DNA of 64,000 nt from Lactarius indigo (Eukaryota; Basidiomycota; Agaricomycetes; Russulales; Russulaceae), in the NCBI GenBank assembly GCA_025766275.1, contig JAFKAC010000055.1, positions 248,001 to 312,000 of the forward strand, in the 5' to 3' direction. The notes below the pieces were generated by a model. That model saw only the letters and a list, made by a program, of their open reading frames with translations, was not told the origin of the DNA and ran no database searches. A program made the translations under genes and the position numbers. Of the stretch, positions 36,350 through 46,639 are shown one piece after another. The stretch's first letter is position 1; each line of letters begins with the position of its first letter.

Positions 36350-37856
36350 ATGCATAGTAGTCTGTCGTCCCTTGCCTTGGCGGCGTCCGTGTTTTCAGTA
36401 CAGGTGGGTGCACTACCTTCAATTTGCGTCCCCATAAAAAGCTCCTGGAGCCTAATCCTCCCGGTCAATAGGTCCTCGCCGCTTCTGTGCGTCCCAGGAG
36501 CTTTGGTGCTCCAGGGTGGCAATATATAGGCTGCCTAGAGTGAGTTTCATCAAGCACCAGAATATTTGGCCAATTGAATCCCATTCTTGCTTCAGAGATA
36601 ATCGTTACATTGGTCTCCCACTGCTCACCGGTGCCGGCTATGCCGACCCGGCAGGTATGACGATTGAAAAGTGTGCTGCCTTCTGCGATAGCCAACCAGT
36701 GTCGTATCGCTTCATGGGCCTGACATATGGCTTTCAATGCTGTACGTCCACTGCAAAAGCATGGAATTGACCTTGCTGACATACCTAGCGTGCGACAATT
36801 TCTTCGAGCATGTTTACGAGAGCGTCGGCCAGAATTCTTGCAACTTGCCCTGCCCCGGAAACCCATCGGAGATAGGTGGTTGTGGTGGCAAGGAAGATTG
36901 GCAGCCGATGGCTAGTACCTATCACAAAATCAATGCAACTTTCATCGTCCCTACTCCGGTCTCATCTGTCGGTCTTTGGCACGGCCTTGGTTGTTACAAG
37001 TCAGCAAGCGCGCACATATTCAGATTGAAGGGCTGATCGTGTTTCAGTGATTCAGTCAGCGCCCGTGCTCTTCAGGTCAGGGTAGAGGCTGGGAACACCA
37101 CAGTAGAATCCTGTGTCGCTGCGTGTCAGGCCCAGGGATTCTCGCTTGCAGGCGTTGAATTCGGGAGGGAATGTTGTGAGTCCGTTTCTCGGGTTTGGGT
37201 TCCGGTGGTATACATTGACGATCATCAGGGTGTGGTCCACAGCTTCAGCACGGCTCAAAGTTCTTTACGGACTATAATGGGATTGATGAGACGAACGAAA
37301 ATCACCGGCAAGACCCAGACTTACCATTCTGCAACATGGGCTGCCAAGGTGACCCTACCGAAGTATGTGGCGGACCAGCCCTGCTCAATCTGTACAATTT
37401 TACGGGGACCTATCCCATCGGTGCCTCAGTCGTGGCGGCTGCCAGCGGGTGGACCTCACAGGGCTGTTATAGGTACGGCTCGGTATTCATAAACCTTGTC
37501 TGATTGAGCGTTGATCACCTCGAAAGCGATTCGGTATCGACGCGCACGCTTGAGCGCCGTGTTGACGTAGGGACCGTGACAGTGGAATCTTGTGTGGCGG
37601 CGTGTCAGTCACAGTCGTTCACAATTGCCGGTCTCGAATACGCCCAGGAATGCTGTAAGTCTATTCGTCGCCATTTGTGATGAAGCGGCTAACGCTGACT
37701 GATGACTGATAATGTGATATTCGCGTGTGGTTAGGGTGCGGAAGCGAGATCAAGTCACCTGGGGTCCCGATTTCACAGAGTGCATGTAACCAAGTTTGTA
37801 TTGGGGATAACACTGAAGTCTGTGGTGGGCCTAATGCGTTGCAACTGTACAAATAG
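36350..37856 (+). CDS. Secreted triple-WSC-domain protein, array copy 8 (366 aa)
   Basis: Exons: 36350-36403, 36472-36539, 36596-36741, 36789-36999, 37048-37175, 37229-37472, 37527-37654, 37735-37856 (1101 nt). Exon 1 has two extra codons (MHSSLSSLALAASVFSVQ). WSC1 reads EDNRYIGLPLLTGAGYAD and the domain 1-2 junction is GLWHGLGCY instead of GLWNGLGCY. WSC2 has TDYNGIDETNENHRQDPDL and YNFTG. WSC3 begins SDSVSTRTLERRVDVG and ends QLYK-stop. All exon junctions fall in the same codons as in the other copies. Confidence 0.92.
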
Positions 37857-39181
37857 CTACCAGTATTGCACAATTTCTGCTCTGTCCACTAGATCCTTGG
37901 GCCTTGGCTAGATGAACTGGTACTGTAATACGATAAAAATAATGGATTTTCGAATCGCTAGGGTGTGTCAATTCACCACCAAAATATGCGACAAGTACAG
38001 CTTTTTCCAGAACTCCTGCTAATCTACAGTACTTGCGATTTGGCACATCAGTTGGCACCTACCCGACCGGGTATCTGCACTACTATATATAGAAAATGAG
38101 GTCGCATTTGTTTCTGGCCGGCAATATCCGCAAATTTGAACCGGCTGACTTTGCACTTGGACTCCTTTACACCGGAACCTCAGACATGCTTTTACAGTAA
38201 TAAACCCCATCCGCGGTAGCGATATCTTCTTGACCATGTGGTTTGTTTTCTGACCTCGTGCTCAAGCCTGGCCATGAACATGCTCCCTTGCAGGCTTTTG
38301 CTGGACTTCTCCGCCACCTTGTATTGTTGCCCGCAGGCCCGCCAACTTGTTCGCGGTAGTTGCGAATGAGCTCGGCACGAGGTTACTTTTCGCTACCCTC
38401 TCACGCTTCCGTACACCCCCGATTTCCTCTGTCATACCCTCTTGTGATACAGACCATGACCATTGTGGGCGCTAGGGTTTGTTTCTGCCACTTCCGCCCC
38501 CACCGTGAAAGAATTCGGGAATTTTTTCAGTACCCTCACCTTGCGCGTTAGACCGCGACCCAGTCCTTCCGACGGGGATTATCGGTTCCCTTCTGGGAAA
38601 AAGTGCAAAACAGTAGCGATGGCTCTGGAAGCCCGCATGCCATTAGTAATTGTTGCAAATTTCAAACGTGAGCGCCACTTTTACTGGTATATTGTGGGAG
38701 GTTCTTACCATAGGTATTGCGCTTCTTCTTGGAGTTAAACGGCCATATGGCGATTACTCCCGTATAAAATCTTTATTCTCTACGACTGCTCCATGACAGT
38801 TCCTTAGGCTACCTTGGTGAGAGGGGTTTAGACTTGTGGCAAGTGTCCTCGGTCCTACCATGTCAGGGTAACGTTGGTCAGAGATTGGCTTGATTCGACC
38901 CTATCATCGGTGAGGACTTCTTAGCTTGATGGTGCTGCTTGGACGCGCCTATATGTCTACTCAAACGGGATTTTCTCACTTCTCTCCGGCCCAAGTTGAC
39001 TTGTCATTTTGAATATTATTTTCGGAGTTGCCCTGCGGAGAATGAGCGCGGCAGAGACCAATCCTGAGATTTTCTGACAGGTGGTGCCACTGTAGACCTG
39101 ACTTTCCGCGGGATCAGGCACGTGAGGCACGCTTGATAGTTTTGGCATGCCTTCACACTGATTCCTGACGGTGTCACGATT
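37857..39181. other. WSC array spacer 8-9
   Basis: No gene recognised. The stretch 38660-38830 (including TATTGTGGGAGGTTCTTACC) is similar to 14040-14160 and 43600-43760. Confidence 0.5.
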
Positions 39182-39329
39182 GCATTCAATGCGCAACCTA
39201 ATGTATTGCTGCGCAGACTCATTGTACGTAGACTCATTCAGGCCACTTAATGTCCGACAACTTCTCACTGTCATCTCTTCGACAGCCATGGAACGTGTGT
39301 TCCAATTACGGAATGCGACCATTTATAAG
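39182..39329 (+). promoter_or_regulatory. WSC gene 9 promoter
   Basis: GCATTCAATGCGC at 39182-39194 has dyad arms GCATT/AATGC and is 190 bp before the ATG. CCAATTACGGAATGCGACC precedes TATAAG at 39324-39329. Confidence 0.65.
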
Positions 39330-39371
39330 GTGTGTGGAAGAGATGCGTCCTGATCCAGCCAAGACGTTGTC

Positions 39372-40854
39372 ATGCATCGTTCGTCATTCCTCGCCTTGGC
39401 CTCCGTGTTTTCGGCACAGGTAAGTGCACTGCCTTCAGTTTGCGCTCTTAGAAACGACCTAGCGCCTGTCAACAGGTCCTTGCTGCTTCGATGCATTCCA
39501 CGAGAAGTTTAGATCCACCAGGGTGGACGAGTTTTATCTGCATGCTGTGAGACTCCCCCTGGTACCATAAATATTTGGCCGAGTGAATCCCTTACTTCTT
39601 CCATAGAGACTATCGTAGTTGGGGTCGACCACTACTCACTGGCGCCTACTATGCAGACCCTGCGAACATGACGATAGAAAATTGTGTCGCATTCTGTGAT
39701 AGCCAACAGGTGTCATACCGCTATATGGCCATAACAAACGGGATTGAGTGCTGTACGTCCTTTGACATAGAGCATTAACTTTGCTAACATACCTAGCGTG
39801 CGACAATTTCTTCGAGCATATATTCGAGAACGAAGGCCCTACGTGCAACACGCCGTGCAGCGGCAACCCATCGGAAGTGGGTGGGTGTGGTGGCATGGAT
39901 GACGGCCAAGTTAAGGCAAGTTCCTATCAAAGAATCAATTCGACCTTCATCATACCGGCCCTGGTCCCATCTGTTGGTCTGTGGAACGGCCTCGGTTGTT
40001 ACAAGTTAGCAAGTGCACACATATTCAGATTGCAGGACTGATCATATTTCAGTGATTCAGTCAGCGCCCGTGCTCTTCAGGTCAGGGTCGATGCTGGGAA
40101 CACTACAGTGGGATCCTGTGTTGCCGCGTGTCAAGCACAGGGATTCTCGCTTGCAGGCGTAGAATTCGGGAGGGAGTGTTGTACGTCTATCTCTCAGGAC
40201 CGAATTTCGGTATCCTCTGACGAATGTTAGGGTGCGGTTCACAGCTTCAGCATGGCTCGGCGTTCTTTGGCAACTCTGATGGGATTCGAAATGGCAATTT
40301 CCGAAACTATCCCGACGAACCGCACTGCAACATGGCCTGCCAAGGCGACCCCAGCGAAATATGTGGTGGACCGGCCTTGCTCAATCTGTACAATTTTACA
40401 GGGACCTATCCCATCGGAGCCTCTATTGTGGCAGCCGCTGGCGGGTGGACCTCACGAGGCTGCTATAGGTACGGATCGGCCTTCATCAATAACTTTGTCT
40501 GATTGTGCACTGATTGTCTCAAAAGTGACTCGGTATCCTCGCGCACGCTTGAGCTCCGCATCGACGCACTGGCGGGGAGTCTGACGGTGGAATCCTGTGT
40601 GGCGGCATGTCAATCGCAGTCGTTCACGATCGCCGGTCTCGAATATGCCCAGGAATGCTGTAGGTCTATTCGTCTCCGTTTGTGATGGAACGGCTGGCGC
40701 TGACAGATGACTAATTCTTCGCGCGTGGTTAGGGTGCGGTAACGAGATCAAGTCGCCTGGCGTCCCCACTTCACAGCACGCATGTAACCAAGCGTGTGTT
40801 GGGGACAGCACCGAAGTCTGCGGGGGACCTAATGCATTGCAGATGTACTACTAA
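39372..40854 (+). CDS. Secreted triple-WSC-domain protein, array copy 9 (364 aa)
   Basis: Exons: 39372-39419, 39476-39546, 39607-39752, 39797-40004, 40053-40180, 40231-40468, 40526-40659, 40733-40854 (1095 nt). The signal peptide is MHRSSFLALASVFSAQ plus VLAA. WSC1 is divergent (DYRSWGRPLLTGAYYADPAN, ITNGIECC). Exon 7 is six bases longer than in all other copies, giving DALAGSLTVESC in WSC3. WSC2 keeps YNFTG. The product ends QMYY-stop. Intact. Confidence 0.92.
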
Positions 40855-41261
40855 TACGTTGCGTAATTTTGTTGACAATTCTGCTTCTATGGTCCACTCC
40901 ATTAGGCCAACAGTCGCTGTTATAGAATATCATTAATTTTAATGAATTTTCTCTTTCCTCTGAGTTGGTCTATTTTGTGTTACGTTCGAATCACCACCAA
41001 AAGTGTGCAACGAACGCAGCTTCCTCATATTACTCCGAAAGCGTTGAAGAAATGCGTTTGTATTCCGGGGTACGGGCCTTGGCTCTGGAGAGCGGCTGAC
41101 TGCTCTGTACGTAAACACTTCGGTCCTATCTACCCCTTTCCCCGCCCACAAGCCTCCTCGCTTATCGACCTCGAGCCCTCTTAACCTAACGGGGGGGATT
41201 GCGGGTCAAGTTCACTTCGACCTCCGTTTTGTTGATCAGGGAAAGACCAGGCTGGTGTGCC

Positions 41262-41543
41262 TGTTATTGAATATATTTTCTGTGAGATTCTATTTCTAGT
41301 CTGCTCATATTTTCATGTTCCATGCGGGCGTTGTGCAAACCCGCGCGATTCCTTCGCACTCAGCCTCGATTCGTAGTTTCGTACTTATTCGGACGTCCGG
41401 TCCGTTGTCCCGATTCCCCTCCCGGTCGTACCCTCGTCCGCGGACCCATTATCTCGTCGCCCTGCGGAAGCAGAGCATAAAATTTCCTACTGTACAGTTC
41501 TATACCGTAGAGCTATATATCGTCTTACTTTCGTAGAGTAACA
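41262..41543 (+). mobile_element. LTR-like segment (TGTTA...TAACA), 282 bp
   Basis: It begins TGTTATTGAATATAT and ends CGTAGAGTAACA, so the ends form the 5-bp inverted repeat TGTTA/TAACA typical of LTRs. A TATATA motif lies at about 41513-41519. No second LTR, primer-binding site, gag/pol frame or target-site duplication was identified. It may be a solo or truncated LTR, or a chance match. Confidence 0.35.
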
Positions 41544-41547
41544 CCTC

Positions 41548-41716
41548 AGCTTTGCCATCCTATCGTGCGCAGAAGCTGAGGTGAGTTAGTCCTGTATTTA
41601 CTTCACATTCACCTGTACTTACGCGCTGTGCAGCGTTGTCTATTCGTGCAGGTAAATAAATATTTAGCTTTGCCATCCTATCGTGCGCAGAAGCTGAGCG
41701 TTGTCTATTCGTGCAG
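41548..41716 (+). repeat. Leader present twice: unspliced then spliced form
   Basis: A 33-bp block (41548-41580) is followed by a 53-bp segment starting GTGAGT and ending GTGCAG (41581-41633), then an 18-bp block CGTTGTCTATTCGTGCAG (41634-41651). Fourteen bases later the same 33-bp block (41666-41698) is joined directly to the same 18-bp block (41699-41716). The missing 53 bp has the exact boundaries and size of an intron. The second copy therefore looks like a reverse-transcribed spliced RNA. Confidence 0.6.
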
Positions 41717-44187
41717 ACACCGCCGCGCACTCGTTACACTAACACACTATATTTATTTCCCTTATTACGGTCCTACACGCGTCCATACCTCTTTGACCTG
41801 TAAGATAGTACATGCTCTAAGCGGATGTGAGGGAACGTGGCTCCACGGGAGGAGTGTGGTGCAGCGGGAGCTGCGAAATGCGACCCGTTGGAAGGAAGCC
41901 CAGTGGATGAGATTAGATACCAAAAGGTTGGTGGAAGCCACAAAGGAGGGAGCGGCATGAACGGGTTGATAGGCCGACAAGGCCTTGCGGCAATGGGACG
42001 TGGCCGCATGTTCGATCTGGCGGCAGGTCAGCTGTCCCGGAGACGAAGCAGCCGTGATGCCACACAGGGGTGGCGGCCGCATGGATGGTGATAGAAGCGG
42101 CGTGTGAGGCTGCATGGGAAGGATGATCGAGGCTCATAAAGCCACGTGTGAGGATTGAACGTTATTGAACCATGGCGTTCCAGCCCTGGATGGGGTGTTG
42201 GTAATAGTGGGTGGATGGGCCCCACTTTGGCCCGACTGCATTGTCTGTTCCGCAGGAAGTGCCCTCGTCGGGCTCGTTCCAGCCATTCCAGTTGGTCACC
42301 GTCCGGACACCGTCGACTAGCATTCGCGAGAGGGTGAGGGCAAGGAGTAGGGAGTCCCCTCCACTACCCCTAGCGGTATGCCCAAGGCCCGTCTACCTGG
42401 TTGTGTGGGCCGAAGCCCAGCCGGGGGGTCAGCCCCCCTTATTCTCTCTTCAAACGTAGCTAGCGTCAAGCGTCAACGTAACGGCTTCCGCCCAGTCCGG
42501 TCGGTCAAGGGTTGAGTTAGGCCCCATTGTACTAGGGGAGATGTGGAGAAGGGCAGAGGTTGAGTGTCGCCACAGATAGACGACGTTGTGGACCACACAG
42601 TTGCCAGAAAGGCGACCCGTGTGTCCGAGTATTATGTGGAAGAGAACATCCTCTGGGGGTGTGCCTCCGCAGCCAAGAACGACTGCAACACCCAGGACGG
42701 CACAGTTCGCCCACTCACACCAAAGGGAGATGGTGGTGGTACGAGTTCAAGAGGGGTTGGGGAAGCATTATTCTTCTCGTGAAAGATATAATTCTCAATA
42801 TTTTTTACGAACGGGTGTAAGTTGCTAACTTGAACTCTGTCCGCAAATTTGGTCACATGACGTGATACAACACTGGCCCAATTCACTGGTCTTAACGCGG
42901 CCAGTACGTGGCCACTACTGTAACGACGGGAGTCAAGTCTCCGACTTGGAGGTACATTTCCACTGTAACTTACCTACAGGAACTTCTTTTCTGAAAACTT
43001 CCTCGCGCCCAAACCTTTAGGTTATTCCTCGGCAGAGATTAGTGACTACCCTTTGCTTGACCCTTTGTCCTCAGCAATGCTCGTGATGATGTCGCTCTCG
43101 AACTAGTATTTACGCCTTGACTCGCTCCATGGCTGGCACTTCCGCTCTCGAACTCATTCCCTCTGTCGCTGCCCAGTTGCCTTGACTAGAATAGTCGCAC
43201 TTTAAGTGCCGTTCCCTTGGCCGTTCCTTCAAGTTCCCGCAATTGGAACAACATCCTTTCCCTTTGCTTGTACTTGAGCATAGGGACCATTGGTTCCCCA
43301 ACCTGTTCACCGTTGTTGGTAATGAATATGTCACGATGAGACGCTGTTCGCTGTCCTCCAAGTCCCCTCGTCCGCGCATCGCTGTACTCTGAATCTGCCT
43401 CTGGTCATACTCGCTTGGGGAGTGGGCCATTCCCACCACTTCCACCGTTGCCAATAATTGGCGTGAAAGCTCCGACACGGTTTACAATATATCATCCGCT
43501 TTGGATCTAGTCCTTCAAATAAGAGGATTGCTGGACCCTCCGGTGTGGGAAAATGGTGGGAACTCGAAACGGGCGTATGCCGGTGCCAGTACAGTATTGG
43601 GCACATCTAGCGTGAATGTTAGTCTCAGCGGCGATTATGTGGGGGGTCTACCTATGTAATTGTGATCGTGCTCCTTTTCAAACTTACAGTAAACCCCGGC
43701 TATATGACGGGAGACCCCTGAAAATCTTGGCACTTTGCTACCCTTGGCAGCTTCTCACCGCCTGGGCAGAGACTCCTGGCAGACATCTTTGGGTATCGTA
43801 TTTGGGGACGTTAGTTTTGTCGCTGGATGATTCGACCATACCATCTGCGATGGCTAGTTAGCAGGATATGGTGGGAGCATTGCATAGCCCCGCATATTGT
43901 ACTTAGATGCCGATTCAGGCGCCAGGATTGTTCCTGATGCCCTAATTTTCTTACGGATCAAGTTAATCTGCCACTTAGACTACCGCTCCGAAGAACACAG
44001 AGAGAATCATTTGTTTATCCTCCACACACCCCGGTAGAAGGTGAGCGGGGAGACGCCGATCCAAAGTGTCTCGTTCGATCTGCTGACAGTATCTAGCGAC
44101 ACAATTTATTCCTCTGGATTGGTCCCCAAGGTACGGTTGATATCGACATGCATCCACTCAGTGCCTGGCGGTGACACTGGCATAACC

Positions 44188-44378
44188 GCACTTGATGCGC
44201 AACGACTTGCCAAGTAGAATATAGGGACGACTCATAGCGTACAGACATTTGCCAAGACCGTTTAATTCCCGACAGCTTCTCACTGTCATCTCCTCGACAG
44301 CCATAGAACGTGTATCGCAAATACGAAACGCAATCGTTTATAAAGAGCACGCGGTGGGCGCATGTTTATACGCCCACC
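44188..44378 (+). promoter_or_regulatory. WSC gene 10 promoter and 5' leader hairpin
   Basis: The core GCACTTGATGCGC at 44188-44200 is 202 bp before the ATG. TATAAAG lies at 44339-44345. In the leader, GGTGGGCG (44353-44360) and CGCCCACC (44371-44378) form a perfect 8-bp stem around a 10-nt loop containing an ATG, ending 11 nt before the start codon. No other copy has this hairpin. Confidence 0.6.
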
Positions 44379-44389
44379 AAAACATTGCT

Positions 44390-45895
44390 ATGCGTCGTCT
44401 ATCGCTCTTCGCCTGGGCCTCCATTTTTGCGGGACGGGTAAGTGTATCGCCTACGATCTATGTTCTCAGGCGCGCCTCTGGATCCTAAACCTCCTGGTCA
44501 ACAGGCCCTCGCTGCCTCGGTGGAGTTGCATTCCAGGAGCCCGGTTCCCCAAGGATGGGAGAACATTCTGTGTCTACAGTGAGTTTTCCTCCATGCACCC
44601 AAAATACTTGGCTGAATGAACCATGTTCTTCCTGCGTAGGGACTATGGGGTTTTCGGATCCCCGGTCCTCACCGGCGCCTACCATTCGGACTATACAGGT
44701 ATGACGATAGAGAAATGTGTCGCCTTCTGCGATAGCCAGTCGACTTCATTCCGCTTTATGGGCTTGGCGAATGGCTATGAGTGCTGTAGGTCCTCTGCAA
44801 AAAGACATGGCATTGAGTTGCTAAATTGGATGGTTCTATCTAGCGTGTGGAAATTTCTTCGATAATTATTATGAGGACGTAGGTCTCTCTAGTTGCAGCT
44901 CCTGGCCGTGCAATGGCGACCCATCCGAGGTGGGTGGCTGTGGTGGCCTGTATGCAGCCAGTATGTATCAGAGGACCAACTCGAATTTCATCATCCCTGC
45001 CCTGGTCCCATCTGTTGGTCTGTGGAACGGCCTCGGCTGTTATAAGTCAGTGAGCGTACACGTGACCTGATAACAGTGCTGACCGAGTCGTTTTTCAGTG
45101 ATTCGGTCAGCGCTCGTGCTCTTCAAGTCAGGGTTGAGGCTGGGAGTACCACGGTGGAATCCTGCATTGCCGCGTGCCAGGCCCAGGGATTCTTGCTCGC
45201 TGGCGTAGAATTCGGCAGGGAATGTTGTGCGTCTATTTCTCAGGATTGGACTCCGGTAGTATCCTCTAACGATTGTTAGGGTGTGGTTCACAGCTTCAAC
45301 ATGGTTCGACGTTCTTTGGTAATGACAATGGAATCCAGCATGGAAATTTCCGGCAAAACCCAAACGCACTGCACTGCAACATGGCATGCCAGGGCAACCC
45401 CAGCGAAACATGTGGCGGACCGGCTTTGCTCAATCTGTACAACTTTACGGGGACGTACCCCATTGGGGCCTCTGTTGTGCCAGCTGTCGACGGGTGGACT
45501 TCACGAGGTTGCTACAGGTATGGCTCGGGCTCCTTGACCACCTTGTCTGAACGCACGCTGACTGCCTCGAAAGCGACTCGGTATCCTCGCGCACGCTTGG
45601 GCAGCGCATTGATGTAGGGAGCGTGACAGCGGAATCGTGTGTGAGCGCATGTCAGTCGCAGTCGTTCTCGATCGCCGGTCTCGAATACGCCCAGGAATGC
45701 TGTAGGTCTACCGATCTTCATTTGTGGTGGGACGGCTAGCGTTGACTGACGACTGGTGTTCGCCCGTGACCAGGGTGCGGAAATGAAATCAGGTCGCCTG
45801 GTGCCCCCATTTCACAGAGTGCATGTAACCAAGCATGCGTTGGGGACACCTCGGAAGTCTGTGGCGGGCCCAACGCGTTGCAAATCTACTATTAG
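44390..45895 (+). CDS. Secreted triple-WSC-domain protein, array copy 10 (361 aa)
   Basis: Exons: 44390-44437, 44505-44578, 44640-44785, 44844-45045, 45099-45226, 45280-45517, 45574-45701, 45774-45895 (1086 nt). The signal peptide MRRLSLFAWASIFAGR continues into ALAA. Exon 2 has two extra codons (SVELHSRSPVPQGW). WSC1 is the most diverged of the array: QDYGVFGSPVLTGAYHSDYTG and CGNFFDNYYEDVG, where Gly replaces the otherwise constant Asp after CxC. WSC2 and WSC3 are canonical, with YNFTG and terminal QIYY. Intact. Confidence 0.92.
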
Positions 45896-46639
45896 GCTAT
45901 TTCCGCCATCGTGGCGCTGAACAAAGGCCCCGTTCCCACCTCCGTGCTACGCCACTTTTTTTTTCTTTCTTAGTTTCCCTCTACTCTACAAAGTGTCAGG
46001 ACGACATCATGCTCCTAACCAGCTCTGCACCTCCCTGACCTTGATTTGTGAGATTGTCCCAATCCTTTCACAGGACAATAGCCACATACGGTCCAATATG
46101 TTGAAGTCGACGTCTTGTGTCTGTTCTGGGATAGACTCCCACGCAAGTTGCATCCGCCACCATGAGTTGCCCCGCGCGGCGCGTTGTTGCTCGACGATCG
46201 ACAGCATAATGCAAGCAGGCTAACGGGAGGGCATGTTGGCAAGAGGATAGGGGGAGCAGGACACGGATAGGTCGACACCTCTGTCAAAGCAACAGCCTGA
46301 GCCTGCGCTGCAAGGGGATTTCGCCCATGCTCACCAGTGGAGACTCCGATGGGTCCTGCGTGAGTGAACACTTGCCGAATGTACACGCACCTGAAGGAGG
46401 GTCCCTCTTTTTCTTTAACATCAATAGTAACGTTCCAGAACGACTACTGTAGTTTGTGCATGTGCTGGCCCAGACAAACGGACTCACGAGCAATGGCAGC
46501 GATGAGATCGCGTGGTGAAGGGATTCAATTACCACAACACACGCTGACACGTACTTCTGAACGAACACCGTTTCCAGCGACCCCACCATGGGCTTTGGGT
46601 CCAAGTTTTCCGGAAGGACTCTCTTTTTGAAAACAGCGC
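45896..46639. other. WSC array spacer 10-11
   Basis: No gene recognised. A short stretch around 46490-46560 (GCGATGAGATCGCGTG..) matches the conserved spacer motif also seen at 17490, 25650 and 28630. Confidence 0.45.

Larger units (their letters stand above)
40855..44187. other. WSC array spacer 9-10 with an inserted foreign segment
   Basis: This is the longest spacer. Its ends (about 40860-41150 and 43000-44180) resemble other spacers. The middle, about 41260-42800, has no counterpart elsewhere in the array and is GC-richer. It holds the LTR-like segment and duplicated leader listed separately. Open stretches at 41628-41960 and 42560-42820 have no recognisable domain. Confidence 0.5.

Noticed and set aside
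41628..41960. 110-aa frame after the duplicated leader as a retroelement Gag
   Set aside because: No zinc knuckle or other Gag motif is visible, and the frame starts inside the duplicated leader.
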